Positions 7,911 through 16,585 of a stretch of DNA of 64,000 nucleotides are shown in pieces. The notes beneath the pieces are model-generated. The model worked only from the letters and a program-made list of their open reading frames with translations, had not been told where the DNA came from and did no database searches. The stretch is from Vibrio lentus (GTDB lineage Bacteria; Pseudomonadota; Gammaproteobacteria; Enterobacterales; Vibrionaceae): contig NZ_JAUFQE010000002.1 in NCBI RefSeq assembly GCF_030409755.1, positions 248,001 through 312,000 of the forward strand, given 5' to 3'. The translations under genes were made by a program, and so were the position numbers. Numbering within the stretch: the stretch's first letter is position 1; the number at the start of each line of letters is the position of its first letter.

Positions 7911-8336
7911 TTAGGCTTTAACGTTGGTGCCAAGTGTAGAAATCGTATGCGTTTGACCACCGGCATTGTAGGTCATGCCGATCTTTCCGTGGCTTTGTTG
8001 CATCATATTGCTGAGTTTTTTAAAGCTGAGGTGTGCTCGATTCAAGGCTTCACCATTAACAAGGTTCGCTTGATGGCAATCGTACACAACAGATTTGATG
8101 GTTTTAACTAACTGAGCCAGATCTGGATTCTCGGTCAGTTCGGAGATATTGCTATGCGCTTCGATTCGTTGATCGGTTGTTCTTAATTGTTCAACTAAGA
8201 CAACTTTCTCTTTAGCGATGCGTTCAATGTCGGTCGATTTTCGGCTAGTAATAGCGGTTTTCTCTGAATCTAATAGATCAGATAGGGCTTTGGCATTTTG
8301 AAGTTGGAAATTAACTAAATCTGCTAGTGCCGCCAT
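7911..8336 (-). CDS. flgN: FlgN, chaperone for FlgK and FlgL
   Basis: A 141 aa, mostly helical cytoplasmic protein. FlgN family members bind the hook-filament junction proteins FlgK and FlgL and deliver them to the export gate. The long N-terminal helices (FQLQNAKALSDLLDSEKTAI, then RIAKEKVVLVEQLR) and the late NPDLAQLVKTI and LNRAHLSFKKL segments fit the family. It is the last gene of the minus-strand unit flgA-flgM-flgN, 65 bases after flgM. The stop lies next to the 7-base tandem array. Confidence 0.88.
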   Translation of the reverse strand: MAALADLVNFQLQNAKALSDLLDSEKTAITSRKSTDIERIAKEKVVLVEQLRTTDQRIEAHSNISELTENPDLAQLVKTIKSVVYDCHQANLVNGEALNRAHLSFKKLSNMMQQSHGKIGMTYNAGGQTHTISTLGTNVKA

Positions 8337-8401
8337 AACGTTATCCTACTAAAACCTTAGTGCTCTTTAAGTGGAGATAGCTTGAACTAAGAATCTATCG
8401 C

Positions 8402-8719
8402 TTAAAGACCTTTTAACTCATTTTCGAACTTGATCATGTTGTCAGCCAGTTTTTCTGGGTCGACAGTGTATGAACCGTTCGCAATCGCTTCTTTGATCGC
8501 TGCGACTTTTACCGTGTCAAAGCTTGGTTGTGCTGCCATATCTTGTTGGAGTTGGCCAATTGCTTTGCTTTGTTGACTCAGTGAAACCGCGTCTTTGCTT
8601 GTCGGTGATTTAGCTGCAACATCAGAACGTGATGCCTGAGAGCTAGAATCAGAGCGCGCTGCTGATCGGTTTGTGGTCGTTAGGGTCTGCCCTGAACGAA
8701 TATTATCGATGCCTGCCAT
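8402..8719 (-). CDS. flgM: FlgM, anti-sigma-28 factor
   Basis: FlgM holds the sigma-28 factor FliA inactive until the hook is complete; it is then exported through the flagellum. The product is 105 aa. The N-terminal part (MAGIDNIRSG) is short and polar and the middle is Ser/Thr/Ala-rich and disordered. The C-terminal sigma-binding helices are present (VKVAAIKEAIANGSYTVDPE, then KLADNMIKFE). I chose the ATG at 8719, which is the usual start; a reading from 8761 would run into the -10 region of its own sigma-28 promoter at 8761-8787. FliA is encoded at 54407-55141 in the same locus. Confidence 0.93.
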   Translation of the reverse strand: MAGIDNIRSGQTLTTTNRSAARSDSSSQASRSDVAAKSPTSKDAVSLSQQSKAIGQLQQDMAAQPSFDTVKVAAIKEAIANGSYTVDPEKLADNMIKFENELKGL

Positions 8720-8760
8720 AGTTAAGCCTTTTTCTTCAAAAATGGGAACCTGTACAGTCA

Positions 8761-8787
8761 ATATCGACCAAGGGTTCGATTACTTTA
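8761..8787 (-). promoter_or_regulatory. Putative sigma-28 promoter for flgM
   Basis: On the minus strand TAAAGTAA, 11 bases, then GTCGATAT, close to the consensus TAAAGTTT-N11-GCCGATAA. The leader to the flgM ATG would be about 35 bases. It would let FliA drive its own inhibitor, a known loop in this family. Confidence 0.68.
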
Positions 8788-8898
8788 GCAATTTTTAGCT
8801 CAATAGTCGAAAAGGGGCAAAACACCGCAGCCGTCATATTCAGCGTTAGAATTGAGAGTAAAATCACTAACGATTACCACCCATTTAGAAGTAAAGCG

Positions 8899-9645
8899 TT
8901 AAAAGTAAACCGTGACTTCAGACATGTTGGTAACAATACCTTCGATTATACGCTGAGATTTGTCATTTTTCACTCTTACTTGATCACCCATCGAGCCATC
9001 AGTTAACGCAGTACCTTTGGTGGTAATGGTCATGCCACCTTTTACTGCCTGTATGATAACCTTCTCGTTTCGGCACACGACACAGATATCACCTCGTTCA
9101 ACAACATCACCGGGTCGCATGTTCTTCTTCACTTTTGCACCAATCACCTGTTGTGGAGCGGTGAAACCTTGACGACGAAACTTGTTAAGCGAAATCATGG
9201 CGGTGGTGACATCGTATTGACCGACGATCTCGCCTCTGGCTAAAGAACGGGTGGTGGTAACCAGTGGTACCGACATTGAAAGTCGAACAGGCACGTAAAT
9301 CCGCCACTCATCCGGTATACATTGCACTAAAACCGTAATACTACTACGGGTATTGGTGGTGGTTGAAGCACTGGTTTCAAGAGGGGTTGGGCAATCTGTT
9401 GCTTTTACTCTTGAGTCGATATTTGCTGCATTAACAAGGAGTTCGCCACCTTGAGGCTGCTCAATGGTCTCAAAGATGTGTTGTTCCGCCGCAGACTGAA
9501 TCATTTCAATTTGTTCTGGAGTCGCAGCTTGTATAAAAAAACTAAACAATATTGACAAAATGCCGATAAACTTAGCGACAGTTTTAAAAGTAGCTCTACA
9601 CATTGCTATAGAAAAAGGAGGCAGATTTGTTTTACGATGCGTCAT
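8899..9645 (-). CDS. flgA: FlgA, P-ring assembly chaperone
   Basis: FlgA is a periplasmic chaperone that helps FlgI form the P ring. The 248 aa reading has a signal sequence with a hydrophobic core (FIGILSILFSFFIQA) and a cut predicted near Ala40-Ala41. The SAF-like C-terminal half includes LARGEIVGQYDV, KKNMRPGDVVERGD and QAVKGGMTITTKG, all family hallmarks. The start is not certain. ATG at 9645 gives a long n-region; ATG at 9603 would give a more ordinary signal peptide. Neither has a strong ribosome site. It diverges from cheV. Confidence 0.92.
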   Translation of the reverse strand: MTHRKTNLPPFSIAMCRATFKTVAKFIGILSILFSFFIQAATPEQIEMIQSAAEQHIFETIEQPQGGELLVNAANIDSRVKATDCPTPLETSASTTTNTRSSITVLVQCIPDEWRIYVPVRLSMSVPLVTTTRSLARGEIVGQYDVTTAMISLNKFRRQGFTAPQQVIGAKVKKNMRPGDVVERGDICVVCRNEKVIIQAVKGGMTITTKGTALTDGSMGDQVRVKNDKSQRIIEGIVTNMSEVTVYF

Positions 9646-9722
9646 TCTGTTTCTCTGGTAGTTCGTAGCCTGCAGTAGACTAACACTTTTTATCCAAAAA
9701 AGTTTGATATGGAGATGAGCTC

Positions 9723-10649
9723 ATGACGGGTATTCTTGATTCAGTGAATCAGCGTACGCAACTCGTCGGTCAAAACCGATTAGAATTACTAACCTTTCGC
9801 CTAATGGGGCGTCAGCGTTACGGCATAAATGTCTTTAAAGTAAAAGAAGTGCTTCAATGCCCTAAGCTGACAAAGATGCCAAACTTGAACCCACTAGTTA
9901 AAGGCGTAGCACACATTCGTGGCCAAACGATCTCAGTGATCGATTTGAGCTTAGCGATTGGTGGCCGTCCTACAACGGATGTTGAAAAGTGTTTTGTGGT
10001 TATCTCTGAGTTTAACCGAACCATTCAAGGTTTCTTGGTCAGTTCAGTAGAGCGCATTATTAACATGCACTGGGAATCTATCCTTCCGCCGCCAGATGGT
10101 GCAGGTAGAGCTAACTACCTGACAGCGGTAACCAACATTGACAATGAATTGGTAGAGATTCTTGATGTTGAAAAAATCCTTGCCGAAATTTCGCCTGTTG
10201 ATGAAACAATGGACAGCAAGATTGCTGAAGACATTGCGAAAGTTGAACAAGAGAAACCATTAGTCCGCCGTATCTTGATTGCTGATGACTCTACGGTTGC
10301 TCGTAAGCAGGTTCAGCGTGCGATTGAGTCTATCGGTTTTGAAGTGATCTCAGTGAAAGATGGTAAAGAAGCCTATGAGAAGCTGGTGCAGATGTCATCA
10401 GAAGGCAGTATTTACGATCAAATTTCATTAGTGATCTCTGATATCGAAATGCCTGAAATGGACGGCTATACGCTGACTGCTGAGATTCGCCGTCATGCAG
10501 AGCTAAAAGATTTATACGTAATTTTACACTCATCATTGAGTGGTGTATTTAACCAAGCCATGGTTGAGCGTGTAGGGGCTAACTCCTTCATCGCGAAATT
10601 CAACCCTGATGAGCTTGGTGCAGCGGTTAAAGCTGCGTTAACTAACTAA
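9723..10649 (+). CDS. cheV: CheV, CheW-receiver coupling protein
   Basis: A 308 aa hybrid adaptor. An N-terminal CheW-like domain (about residues 20-165, with YGINVFKVKEVLQ and VAHIRGQTISVIDLS) is followed by a receiver domain (about 180-305). The phospho-acceptor is Asp240 in the SDIEMPEMDGY motif and the acidic pair is in LIADDS. CheV couples chemoreceptors to CheA and can take phosphate from it. It stands beside cheR with an 11-base gap, and the pair ends at a terminator (11530-11560). Confidence 0.95.
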   Translation: MTGILDSVNQRTQLVGQNRLELLTFRLMGRQRYGINVFKVKEVLQCPKLTKMPNLNPLVKGVAHIRGQTISVIDLSLAIGGRPTTDVEKCFVVISEFNRTIQGFLVSSVERIINMHWESILPPPDGAGRANYLTAVTNIDNELVEILDVEKILAEISPVDETMDSKIAEDIAKVEQEKPLVRRILIADDSTVARKQVQRAIESIGFEVISVKDGKEAYEKLVQMSSEGSIYDQISLVISDIEMPEMDGYTLTAEIRRHAELKDLYVILHSSLSGVFNQAMVERVGANSFIAKFNPDELGAAVKAALTN

Positions 10650-10660
10650 AAGAGACATTA

Positions 10661-11488
10661 ATGACTGCTATAACAATAAGTGATCAAGAGTATCGCGATT
10701 TCAGCCGTTTCTTAGAATCTCAATGTGGCATTGTATTAGGTGATAGCAAGCAGTACTTAGTGCGCAGCCGCCTAAGCCCATTAGTAACGAAGTTTAATTT
10801 AGCGTCGTTATCTGATTTGTTGAGAGATGTAGTAACAGGTCGAAACCGTGAGTTGAGAGTGGCAGCAGTGGATGCTATGACGACGAACGAGACACTTTGG
10901 TTCCGAGATACTTACCCGTTTGCTGTACTTGCGGATAAGCTTCTACCGGAAATAGCGGCAAATAAACGTCCTATTAAGATTTGGTCTGCGGCAAGCTCTT
11001 CAGGCCAAGAAGCATACTCAATGGCAATGACGATTCTTGAAACTCAAGCACGCAAGCCAGGTATGTTGCCAAACGTGTCGATCACGGGAACGGATATATC
11101 AGCGAGTATGTTGGATATGTGTCGTAAAGGCGCTTATGACAACCTAGCGCTGGGTCGAGGCCTTTCTCCTGAACGTCGCCGTACCTTCTTTGAAGATGCG
11201 GGTGATGGCCGAATGAAAGTTAAAGATAATGTGAAGCGTATGGTTAATTTCCGTCCGCAGAACTTGATGGACAGCTATGCCTTACTCGGTAAGTTCGACA
11301 TCATCTTCTGTCGTAACGTATTGATTTACTTCTCGCCTGACATGAAGGCGAAGGTACTGAACCAAATGGCAAACAGCCTAAACCCTGGTGGCTATCTACT
11401 ATTGGGTGCTTCAGAATCGTTAACAGGTTTAACCGACCGTTTTGAAATGGTTCGTTGTAACCCTGGCATTATCTACAAATTAAAGTAA
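10661..11488 (+). CDS. cheR: CheR, chemoreceptor glutamate methyltransferase
   Basis: CheR methylates glutamates on chemoreceptors using S-adenosylmethionine, working against CheB. The 275 aa protein has the small N-terminal helical domain (about residues 5-75) and the C-terminal SAM-binding domain. Motifs are IWSAASSSGQEAYSMAM (motif I), ITGTDIS (acidic strand 2) and FDIIFCRNVLIYF, followed by GGYLLLGASESL. It is distant from the main chemotaxis operon at 55172-62709, as is usual in vibrios. Confidence 0.96.
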   Translation: MTAITISDQEYRDFSRFLESQCGIVLGDSKQYLVRSRLSPLVTKFNLASLSDLLRDVVTGRNRELRVAAVDAMTTNETLWFRDTYPFAVLADKLLPEIAANKRPIKIWSAASSSGQEAYSMAMTILETQARKPGMLPNVSITGTDISASMLDMCRKGAYDNLALGRGLSPERRRTFFEDAGDGRMKVKDNVKRMVNFRPQNLMDSYALLGKFDIIFCRNVLIYFSPDMKAKVLNQMANSLNPGGYLLLGASESLTGLTDRFEMVRCNPGIIYKLK

Positions 11489-11529
11489 TTGCGGGCACCG
11501 CATAAGGTGTAACGTTACTGTCTAATTTC

Positions 11530-11560
11530 AAAACCCAGCCTAGTGCTGGGTTTTCTTTTT
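11530..11560 (+). terminator. Terminator of cheV-cheR
   Basis: Perfect 10-bp stem (AAAACCCAGC with GCTGGGTTTT), 5-base loop, T-rich tail. It lies 41 bases after the cheR stop. Confidence 0.9.
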
Positions 11561-11684
11561 TCCGCTAAAGCTATATCTTTAAGTCAGAGTGACATTCCAA
11601 TTTACTCTGTTTTTTGGCTTGTATATTGCAAGTTTACCCACGAGTAACCTGTAAAAGTATTGATAGCCCGCTTTGTTTTAAAAG

Positions 11685-11702
11685 TTGGTATACATATTGC
11701 TT
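11685..11702 (+). promoter_or_regulatory. Sigma-54 promoter for flgBCDE
   Basis: TTGGTATACATATTGCTT has GG and GC ten bases apart and a good -12 box. It lies about 40 bases before the flgB ATG, with nothing between. Confidence 0.8.
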
Positions 11703-11742
11703 TGGTTATCTCATAACAGTCAGTTCTTGAGTTGAGGTTTAC

Positions 11743-12138
11743 ATGGCTATTTCTTTTGACAATGCTTTGGGCATTCACCAACACACGGTTGGTGTACGTG
11801 AGCGTAACGCTGAGGTGCTTTCCACCAATATCGCGCAAGCCAACACGCCTGGGTATAAAGCAAAAGGATTAGACTTTAAGAAATCACTGCAAGCGGCAAG
11901 TTCTGGGGCAAGCATTGGTCTTAGTCGTACAGATGGTCGGCACATTTCTGCCTCAACAACGGTGAACGGTGAAACGAAGTATCGAATTCCTACCCAACCT
12001 GATACAGGAGATGGCAACACGGTTGATTTGGATTTGGAAAGAAACCTTTTCATGCAAAACCAAATTAGGCATCAAGCCTCTCTCGACTTCTTAGGAAGTA
12101 AGTTCAAGAATTTAACTAAAGCGATTAAAGGGGAATAA
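11743..12138 (+). CDS. flgB: FlgB, proximal rod protein
   Basis: A 131 aa rod subunit, first in the flgBCDE unit driven by the sigma-54 site at 11685-11702. The N-terminal rod motif (LSTNIAQANTPGYKAKGLDF) and the C-terminal helix (FMQNQIRHQASLDFL) mark the family. It is exported by the flagellar type III system and sits in the periplasmic rod next to the MS ring. flgC follows after 4 bases. Confidence 0.96.
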   Translation: MAISFDNALGIHQHTVGVRERNAEVLSTNIAQANTPGYKAKGLDFKKSLQAASSGASIGLSRTDGRHISASTTVNGETKYRIPTQPDTGDGNTVDLDLERNLFMQNQIRHQASLDFLGSKFKNLTKAIKGE

Positions 12139-12142
12139 TTAG

Positions 12143-12556
12143 ATGAGTTTATTCAATGTATTCAATGTGACTGGTTCTGCGATGAGTGCTGAATCTGTTC
12201 GTCTAAATACGACCTCGAGCAACCTTGCGAACGCGGACAGTGTAAGTAGTTCTGCTGAAGAAACTTACAAGGCTCGTCACGCAGTGTTCGGCGCTGAGTT
12301 AAATAAAGCACGCAACAGTGGTCACACTGTGCCTGTGAAAGTATTAGGTATTGTGGAAAGCGATAAGCCGCTGAGCGCGGAGTACAACCCGGATCACCCA
12401 TTAGCGAATAACGAAGGCTATATCTACAAGCCTAACGTGAACGTTATGGAAGAAATGGCAAACATGATTTCGGCATCACGTGCGTACCAAACAAACGTGC
12501 AGGTTGCTGACTCGAGTAAACAAATGCTGCTGCGTACGCTGCAGATGGGTCAATAA
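12143..12556 (+). CDS. flgC: FlgC, proximal rod protein
   Basis: A 137 aa rod subunit. The N-terminal axial-protein motif SSNLANADSVSSSAEETYKA and the C-terminal block YKPNVNVMEEMANMISASRA, which packs into the rod core, are both clear. It stacks with FlgB, FlgF and FlgG. It sits 4 bases after flgB and 17 bases before flgD, which has a strong AAGGAGG ribosome site. Confidence 0.97.
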   Translation: MSLFNVFNVTGSAMSAESVRLNTTSSNLANADSVSSSAEETYKARHAVFGAELNKARNSGHTVPVKVLGIVESDKPLSAEYNPDHPLANNEGYIYKPNVNVMEEMANMISASRAYQTNVQVADSSKQMLLRTLQMGQ

Positions 12557-12573
12557 GGATAAGGAGGTAGCAC

Positions 12574-13287
12574 ATGGCTGGAATCAACAACAATGTTGGT
12601 CAAAGCGGCTTGTCCTATGTTGACCAGCTGAAGAGTCTTCAAGATGGCGCTAAAAAGCCCGACGAAACAACAGGTAAGCAGGATCTTAAACAAGAAGACT
12701 TCTTATCTTTGTTGACTAAGCAATTAGCACAACAAGACCCTTTTAAGCCGGTTAGCAATGACCAGATGATTGCGCAAATGGCTTCATTTGCGACCGTAGA
12801 TGGCATTGGCAAAATGAATACACAGTTTGAAAGCTTGAATTCATCAATGACTTCTAACCAAGCACTGCAGGCTTCCTCTTTGGTTGGCCGCGATGTATTG
12901 GTTCCTGGTGCGGCAGGTGTGAAACCCGGTGATGGCGGTATGGCGTCCATGGTTAAGCTTCCTCAAGCAATGGACAATGTAATTGTTCGTGTTGAGAACG
13001 AAGTTGGCCAATTGGTTCGCACTTTTGATATCGGCTCTAAACCATCAGGCGACACACGTGTTGAATGGGACGGAAAAGACGAAGACGGTAACCCATTGCC
13101 GGCTGGTAAATACAACGTGAAAGCGTCGGGTTTACTGGATGGCGAGAACACAGAGTTCCAAGTGTCGAGTTATGCGAACGTGAACAGTGTGCTTCTTGGT
13201 AAGGGTGATGGCAACGTACTACTCAATCTGGCTGGTTTCACATCGCCAGTACGACTTGCTGAAGTACTAGAAGTTGGTAAAGCGTAA
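12574..13287 (+). CDS. flgD: FlgD, hook cap scaffold
   Basis: FlgD caps the growing hook and guides FlgE subunits into place. The product is 237 aa. The conserved N-terminal export/assembly block is KQEDFLSLLTKQLAQQDPFK, followed by QMIAQMASFATVDGI. A FlgD Ig-like domain (about residues 125-205, VEWDGKDEDGNPLPAGKYNV) and a small tudor-like part complete it. It lies between flgC and flgE in one unit; AAGGAGG at 12561-12567 fixes the start. Confidence 0.96.
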   Translation: MAGINNNVGQSGLSYVDQLKSLQDGAKKPDETTGKQDLKQEDFLSLLTKQLAQQDPFKPVSNDQMIAQMASFATVDGIGKMNTQFESLNSSMTSNQALQASSLVGRDVLVPGAAGVKPGDGGMASMVKLPQAMDNVIVRVENEVGQLVRTFDIGSKPSGDTRVEWDGKDEDGNPLPAGKYNVKASGLLDGENTEFQVSSYANVNSVLLGKGDGNVLLNLAGFTSPVRLAEVLEVGKA

Positions 13288-13337
13288 CGCTTTAAAAGAG
13301 TGATTATGCTAGCTAGAGAGATTAGGAGAATATTGGA

Positions 13338-14642
13338 ATGTCATATGTAGCTTTAAGCGGTCTATCCGCTGCACAACTAGACCTGAATACAACCAGTAAC
13401 AACATTGCGAACGCAAACACATTCGGCTTTAAAGAGTCGCGTGCGGAGTTTGGCGATGTTTACTCAAGTTCGTTATTCACTAACGCAAAAACGACGGCAG
13501 GTGGCGGTGCGCAAGCTAGCCAAGTGGCGCAACAGTTCCATGAAGGTTCAAGTATTTATACTAACAACCCAATGGACTTACGTGTAAGTGGTACAGGTTT
13601 CTTTGCAGTATCGAAAGACCGTATGGTACCGGAGATCAATGAACTAACGCGTAATGGTGCATTTCACCTAAACAAAGACAACTACATGGTTACTGCTAAC
13701 GATGAGTTTCTTTTAGGTTACGATGTTGATCCAAACTCGGGTGAAGTTCTTTCTTACGCGCCAAAGCCACTCGACATTCCTGCTGAGTTTGGTAAGCCAA
13801 AACAGACAGAAAACATTGAAGTAGGGGTTAACCTTCCTGCAAACGGTGATCTTAAAGACCCGGCTGCATTTAACTTCAAAGATGCTGATACCTATAACCG
13901 TGCAACGTCTTCGACGGTATACGATTCTATGGGTCAGTCTTACAAGTTAACGACTTACTACCTCAAAGATCAGACTCAACCAAACACTTGGCAGACGTAC
14001 TACACCATGTCAGATGAGAACGGTGAAAAGCCGGTCAACATTACTGGTGGTGATGCGACAAATGCACAAGGTCATGTTGGTCACACCATGAAGTTCAACA
14101 ATGACGGTACATTGGCGAGCCTTAACAATGGCCAGCCAATTAACTCTGAAGCACTAGGTGCTGGAGCGAACCCAATTGATCTGAACGGTGCTGATCCAAC
14201 GCAAGTGCTTAAGTTTGGTCTAGATTCGTCAACTCAGTTTGCTGCTCCATTTGAACTGACTAAGTTCGATGAAGATGGCGCGACAACAGGTTTCTTAACC
14301 AAAATCGATTTCGATGAGTACGGCAGTGTTTTAGGTACTTACTCAAATGGTGAAAACGTGATGCTTGGCCGTGTAGGCTTGGTTCGTGTACCCAATGAGC
14401 AAGGTCTAGATAAGAAAGGCGGCACTCAGTGGGATTCTACTAATGACTCAGGTTCTAAAATCTGGGGTGAATCGAACAAAGGTTCATTTGGTAGTATCAA
14501 CAACGGCTCACTAGAGCAGTCGAACATCGATATGACTCAAGAACTGGTTGATTTGATTTCTGCTCAACGTAACTTCCAAGCGAACTCGCGTTCTCTAGAA
14601 GTACATAACCAACTGCAACAGAATATTCTTCAGATTCGTTAA
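13338..14642 (+). CDS. flgE: FlgE, hook protein
   Basis: The main hook subunit, 434 aa. It has the axial N-terminal motif (LDLNTTSNNIANANTFGFKE), central D1/D2 domains with the internal YDSMGQSYKLTTYY strand, and the C-terminal coiled part (SNIDMTQELVDLISAQRNFQ, then ANSRSLEV). The length is typical of the genus. AGGAG at 13325-13329 supports the start. It closes the flgBCDE unit; a long hairpin at 14670-14702 and the flgF promoter follow. Confidence 0.97.
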   Translation: MSYVALSGLSAAQLDLNTTSNNIANANTFGFKESRAEFGDVYSSSLFTNAKTTAGGGAQASQVAQQFHEGSSIYTNNPMDLRVSGTGFFAVSKDRMVPEINELTRNGAFHLNKDNYMVTANDEFLLGYDVDPNSGEVLSYAPKPLDIPAEFGKPKQTENIEVGVNLPANGDLKDPAAFNFKDADTYNRATSSTVYDSMGQSYKLTTYYLKDQTQPNTWQTYYTMSDENGEKPVNITGGDATNAQGHVGHTMKFNNDGTLASLNNGQPINSEALGAGANPIDLNGADPTQVLKFGLDSSTQFAAPFELTKFDEDGATTGFLTKIDFDEYGSVLGTYSNGENVMLGRVGLVRVPNEQGLDKKGGTQWDSTNDSGSKIWGESNKGSFGSINNGSLEQSNIDMTQELVDLISAQRNFQANSRSLEVHNQLQQNILQIR

Positions 14643-14669
14643 TCGTTTCGAGCGTTTGAATCATCTGCG

Positions 14670-14702
14670 AATACCCAATTCAATGTTATTGAATTGGGTA
14701 TT
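14670..14702 (+). terminator. Long hairpin after flgE, probable terminator
   Basis: Perfect 15-bp inverted repeat (AATACCCAATTCAAT with ATTGAATTGGGTATT) and a 3-base loop, 28 bases after the flgE stop. No T run follows (GTTGGTG), so it could be a transcript-stabilising hairpin and not a terminator. Confidence 0.5.
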
Positions 14703-14859
14703 GTTGGTGAATTTGATATGGCAGTTCACTTTTCTATTTGCCGCCCTTATTGCCGCACGGTAATGCCACTGGCAACAATTCTTCCTCAATGATCCTTTTG
14801 TGATCCCTCTTCTTAGTCGTTTTTCTATTTAAATTATTGATAAATAACAGTTAAAAATA

Positions 14860-14877
14860 TTGGCACAGTGTTTGCTT
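14860..14877 (+). promoter_or_regulatory. Sigma-54 promoter for flgFGHIJ
   Basis: TTGGCACAGTGTTTGCTT matches the consensus TGGCAC-N5-TTGCW closely (GG-N10-GC). It lies 35 bases before the flgF ATG. The site falls inside the upward extension of the flgF frame, which argues for the downstream ATG. Confidence 0.88.
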
Positions 14878-14912
14878 TATTAGCCCCAGAAGATGATTTT
14901 TGGAGCAAAATT

Positions 14913-15662
14913 ATGGATCGCGCACTGTTTCTTGCCATGAGTGGCGCTAAGCAAAATATGCAAGCTTTGCAGCTACGTGCAAACAACCTTGCCAACGTAA
15001 GTACAACGGGTTTTCGTGCTGATTTAGCACAAGCACGTTCAATGCAAGCGTACGGTGAAGGCATGCCTACTCGTGTTTTCAGCATGACAGAACGTCCGGG
15101 TCATAATTTCGCACAAGGTAGTGTGGTCACCACTGGCCGCGATCTCGATGTCACGATACAAGGTGATGGCTGGATTTCGGTAATGGACAACACGGGCCGT
15201 GAAGGCTTAACACGTAACGGTAACCTAAAGGTTGACCAAAACGGTTTACTAACCAATGCAAGCGGCCATTTGGTGTTAGGTGAGAACGACGCACCCATCA
15301 CACTCCCTATTCCTATCAGTAAAGTAGAAATCGGCACAGACGGTACCATTTCGGTGATTCCTCAAGGCGCTCCAGCTGAAGAATTAGCGATTGTCGACCG
15401 TATCAAACTTGTGCGTCCAGATAATCAAAGTTTATTTAAAGACACGAATGGTCTATTCCGTTCGAAAAACCCAGATCAGGCATACGAAGCAGATGCAGCG
15501 GTAACGTTGCTAAAAGGTGCCATCGAAGGCAGTAACGTAAATGCTGTCGGTGAAATGACCAGCCTAATTGACTTACAACGTCAATTCGAAATGCAGGTCA
15601 AGATGATGAGCACAGCAGAGGAAATGGACAAATCGTCTGATTCACTGCTTCGTATGAGCTAA
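14913..15662 (+). CDS. flgF: FlgF, proximal rod protein
   Basis: A 249 aa rod subunit starting MDRALFLAMSG, as in other FlgF proteins. The axial motif LQLRANNLANVSTTGFRADL, the middle RDLDVTIQGDGWISVMD strand region and the C-terminal LIDLQRQFEMQVKMM helix are present. The ATG at 14913 follows GGAG (14902-14905). A reading from 14868 would overlap the sigma-54 promoter and add residues foreign to the family. It is the first gene of flgFGHIJ, 21 bases ahead of flgG. Confidence 0.96.
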   Translation: MDRALFLAMSGAKQNMQALQLRANNLANVSTTGFRADLAQARSMQAYGEGMPTRVFSMTERPGHNFAQGSVVTTGRDLDVTIQGDGWISVMDNTGREGLTRNGNLKVDQNGLLTNASGHLVLGENDAPITLPIPISKVEIGTDGTISVIPQGAPAEELAIVDRIKLVRPDNQSLFKDTNGLFRSKNPDQAYEADAAVTLLKGAIEGSNVNAVGEMTSLIDLQRQFEMQVKMMSTAEEMDKSSDSLLRMS

Positions 15663-15683
15663 TAGAATTTAAAGGAATTTGCT

Positions 15684-16472
15684 ATGCATCCAGCATTATG
15701 GGTAAGTAAAACAGGTTTAGACGCCCAACAAACCAATATCTCAACAATTTCAAACAACCTTGCCAACGCCTCAACCATTGGCTTTAAAAAGAGCCGTGCG
15801 GTATTTGAAGATCTGTTCTATCAGAACATCAATCAGCCGGGTGGCCAATCTTCTCAGAATACTGAGCTGCCAAGTGGTTTGATGTTGGGTGCTGGTTCTA
15901 AAGTTGTGGCAACTCAAAAAGTTCACACGCACGGTAACGCACAAACGACATCGAACAGCCTAGATATGATGATCGAAGGTGATGGCTTCTTCCAAGTGGA
16001 AATGCCAGACGGTGAAACAGGTTACAGCCGAAATGGTCAGTTCACATTGAACGGTGACGGTGCGATCGTAACTTCGGGTCAAGGTTATGCTCTGCAACCA
16101 GAAATCGTTATTCCTGAAGATGCGATTTCGGTGACGGTTGGTAACGATGGTGAAGTATCGGTTCGTCTTCGTGGTGAGCAAAATAACGTCGTGGTTGGCC
16201 AAATCACCATTACTGACTTCGTAAACCCAGGTGGTTTAGAGCCAGTCGGTCAAAACCTTTACTTACCAACGGGCGCAAGTGGCGATCCGCAAGAGGGCGT
16301 TCCGGGCTTTGATGGTTTGGGTAACATCCGTCAGTCGATGCTAGAAACATCGAACGTAAACGTAACCGAAGAGCTGGTTAACATGATTGAAGCTCAACGT
16401 GTTTACGAAATGAACTCAAAAGTTATCTCGTCAGTAGACAAGATGATGAGCTTTGTTAACCAACAGCTGTAA
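15684..16472 (+). CDS. flgG: FlgG, distal rod protein
   Basis: Distal rod subunit of 262 aa, the usual length. The N-terminal part has ALWVSKTGLDAQQTNISTIS and NNLANASTIGFKKSRA; the C-terminal part has ETSNVNVTEELVNMIEAQRV. FlgG forms the outer rod on which the P and L rings are built. AAGGAA stands before the ATG. The next gene, flgH, follows after 113 bases with no promoter that I can recognise. Confidence 0.97.
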   Translation: MHPALWVSKTGLDAQQTNISTISNNLANASTIGFKKSRAVFEDLFYQNINQPGGQSSQNTELPSGLMLGAGSKVVATQKVHTHGNAQTTSNSLDMMIEGDGFFQVEMPDGETGYSRNGQFTLNGDGAIVTSGQGYALQPEIVIPEDAISVTVGNDGEVSVRLRGEQNNVVVGQITITDFVNPGGLEPVGQNLYLPTGASGDPQEGVPGFDGLGNIRQSMLETSNVNVTEELVNMIEAQRVYEMNSKVISSVDKMMSFVNQQL

Positions 16473-16585
16473 TTGGCTTATTTGCCGTTTACTGACTTAT
16501 TTACAACTAATAGATCGGTTTCTAGTAGATAGACGAGTTTCTATTCATTGATCTATTTACCATTGCCTGCTGAGAGTATATCGCC

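Noticed and set aside
7709..7966. Minus-strand open frame of 85 aa with a repeated FSILYSL peptide
   Set aside because: It is the TAGAGAA array read in one frame and overlaps the flgN 3' end; no ribosome site or family.
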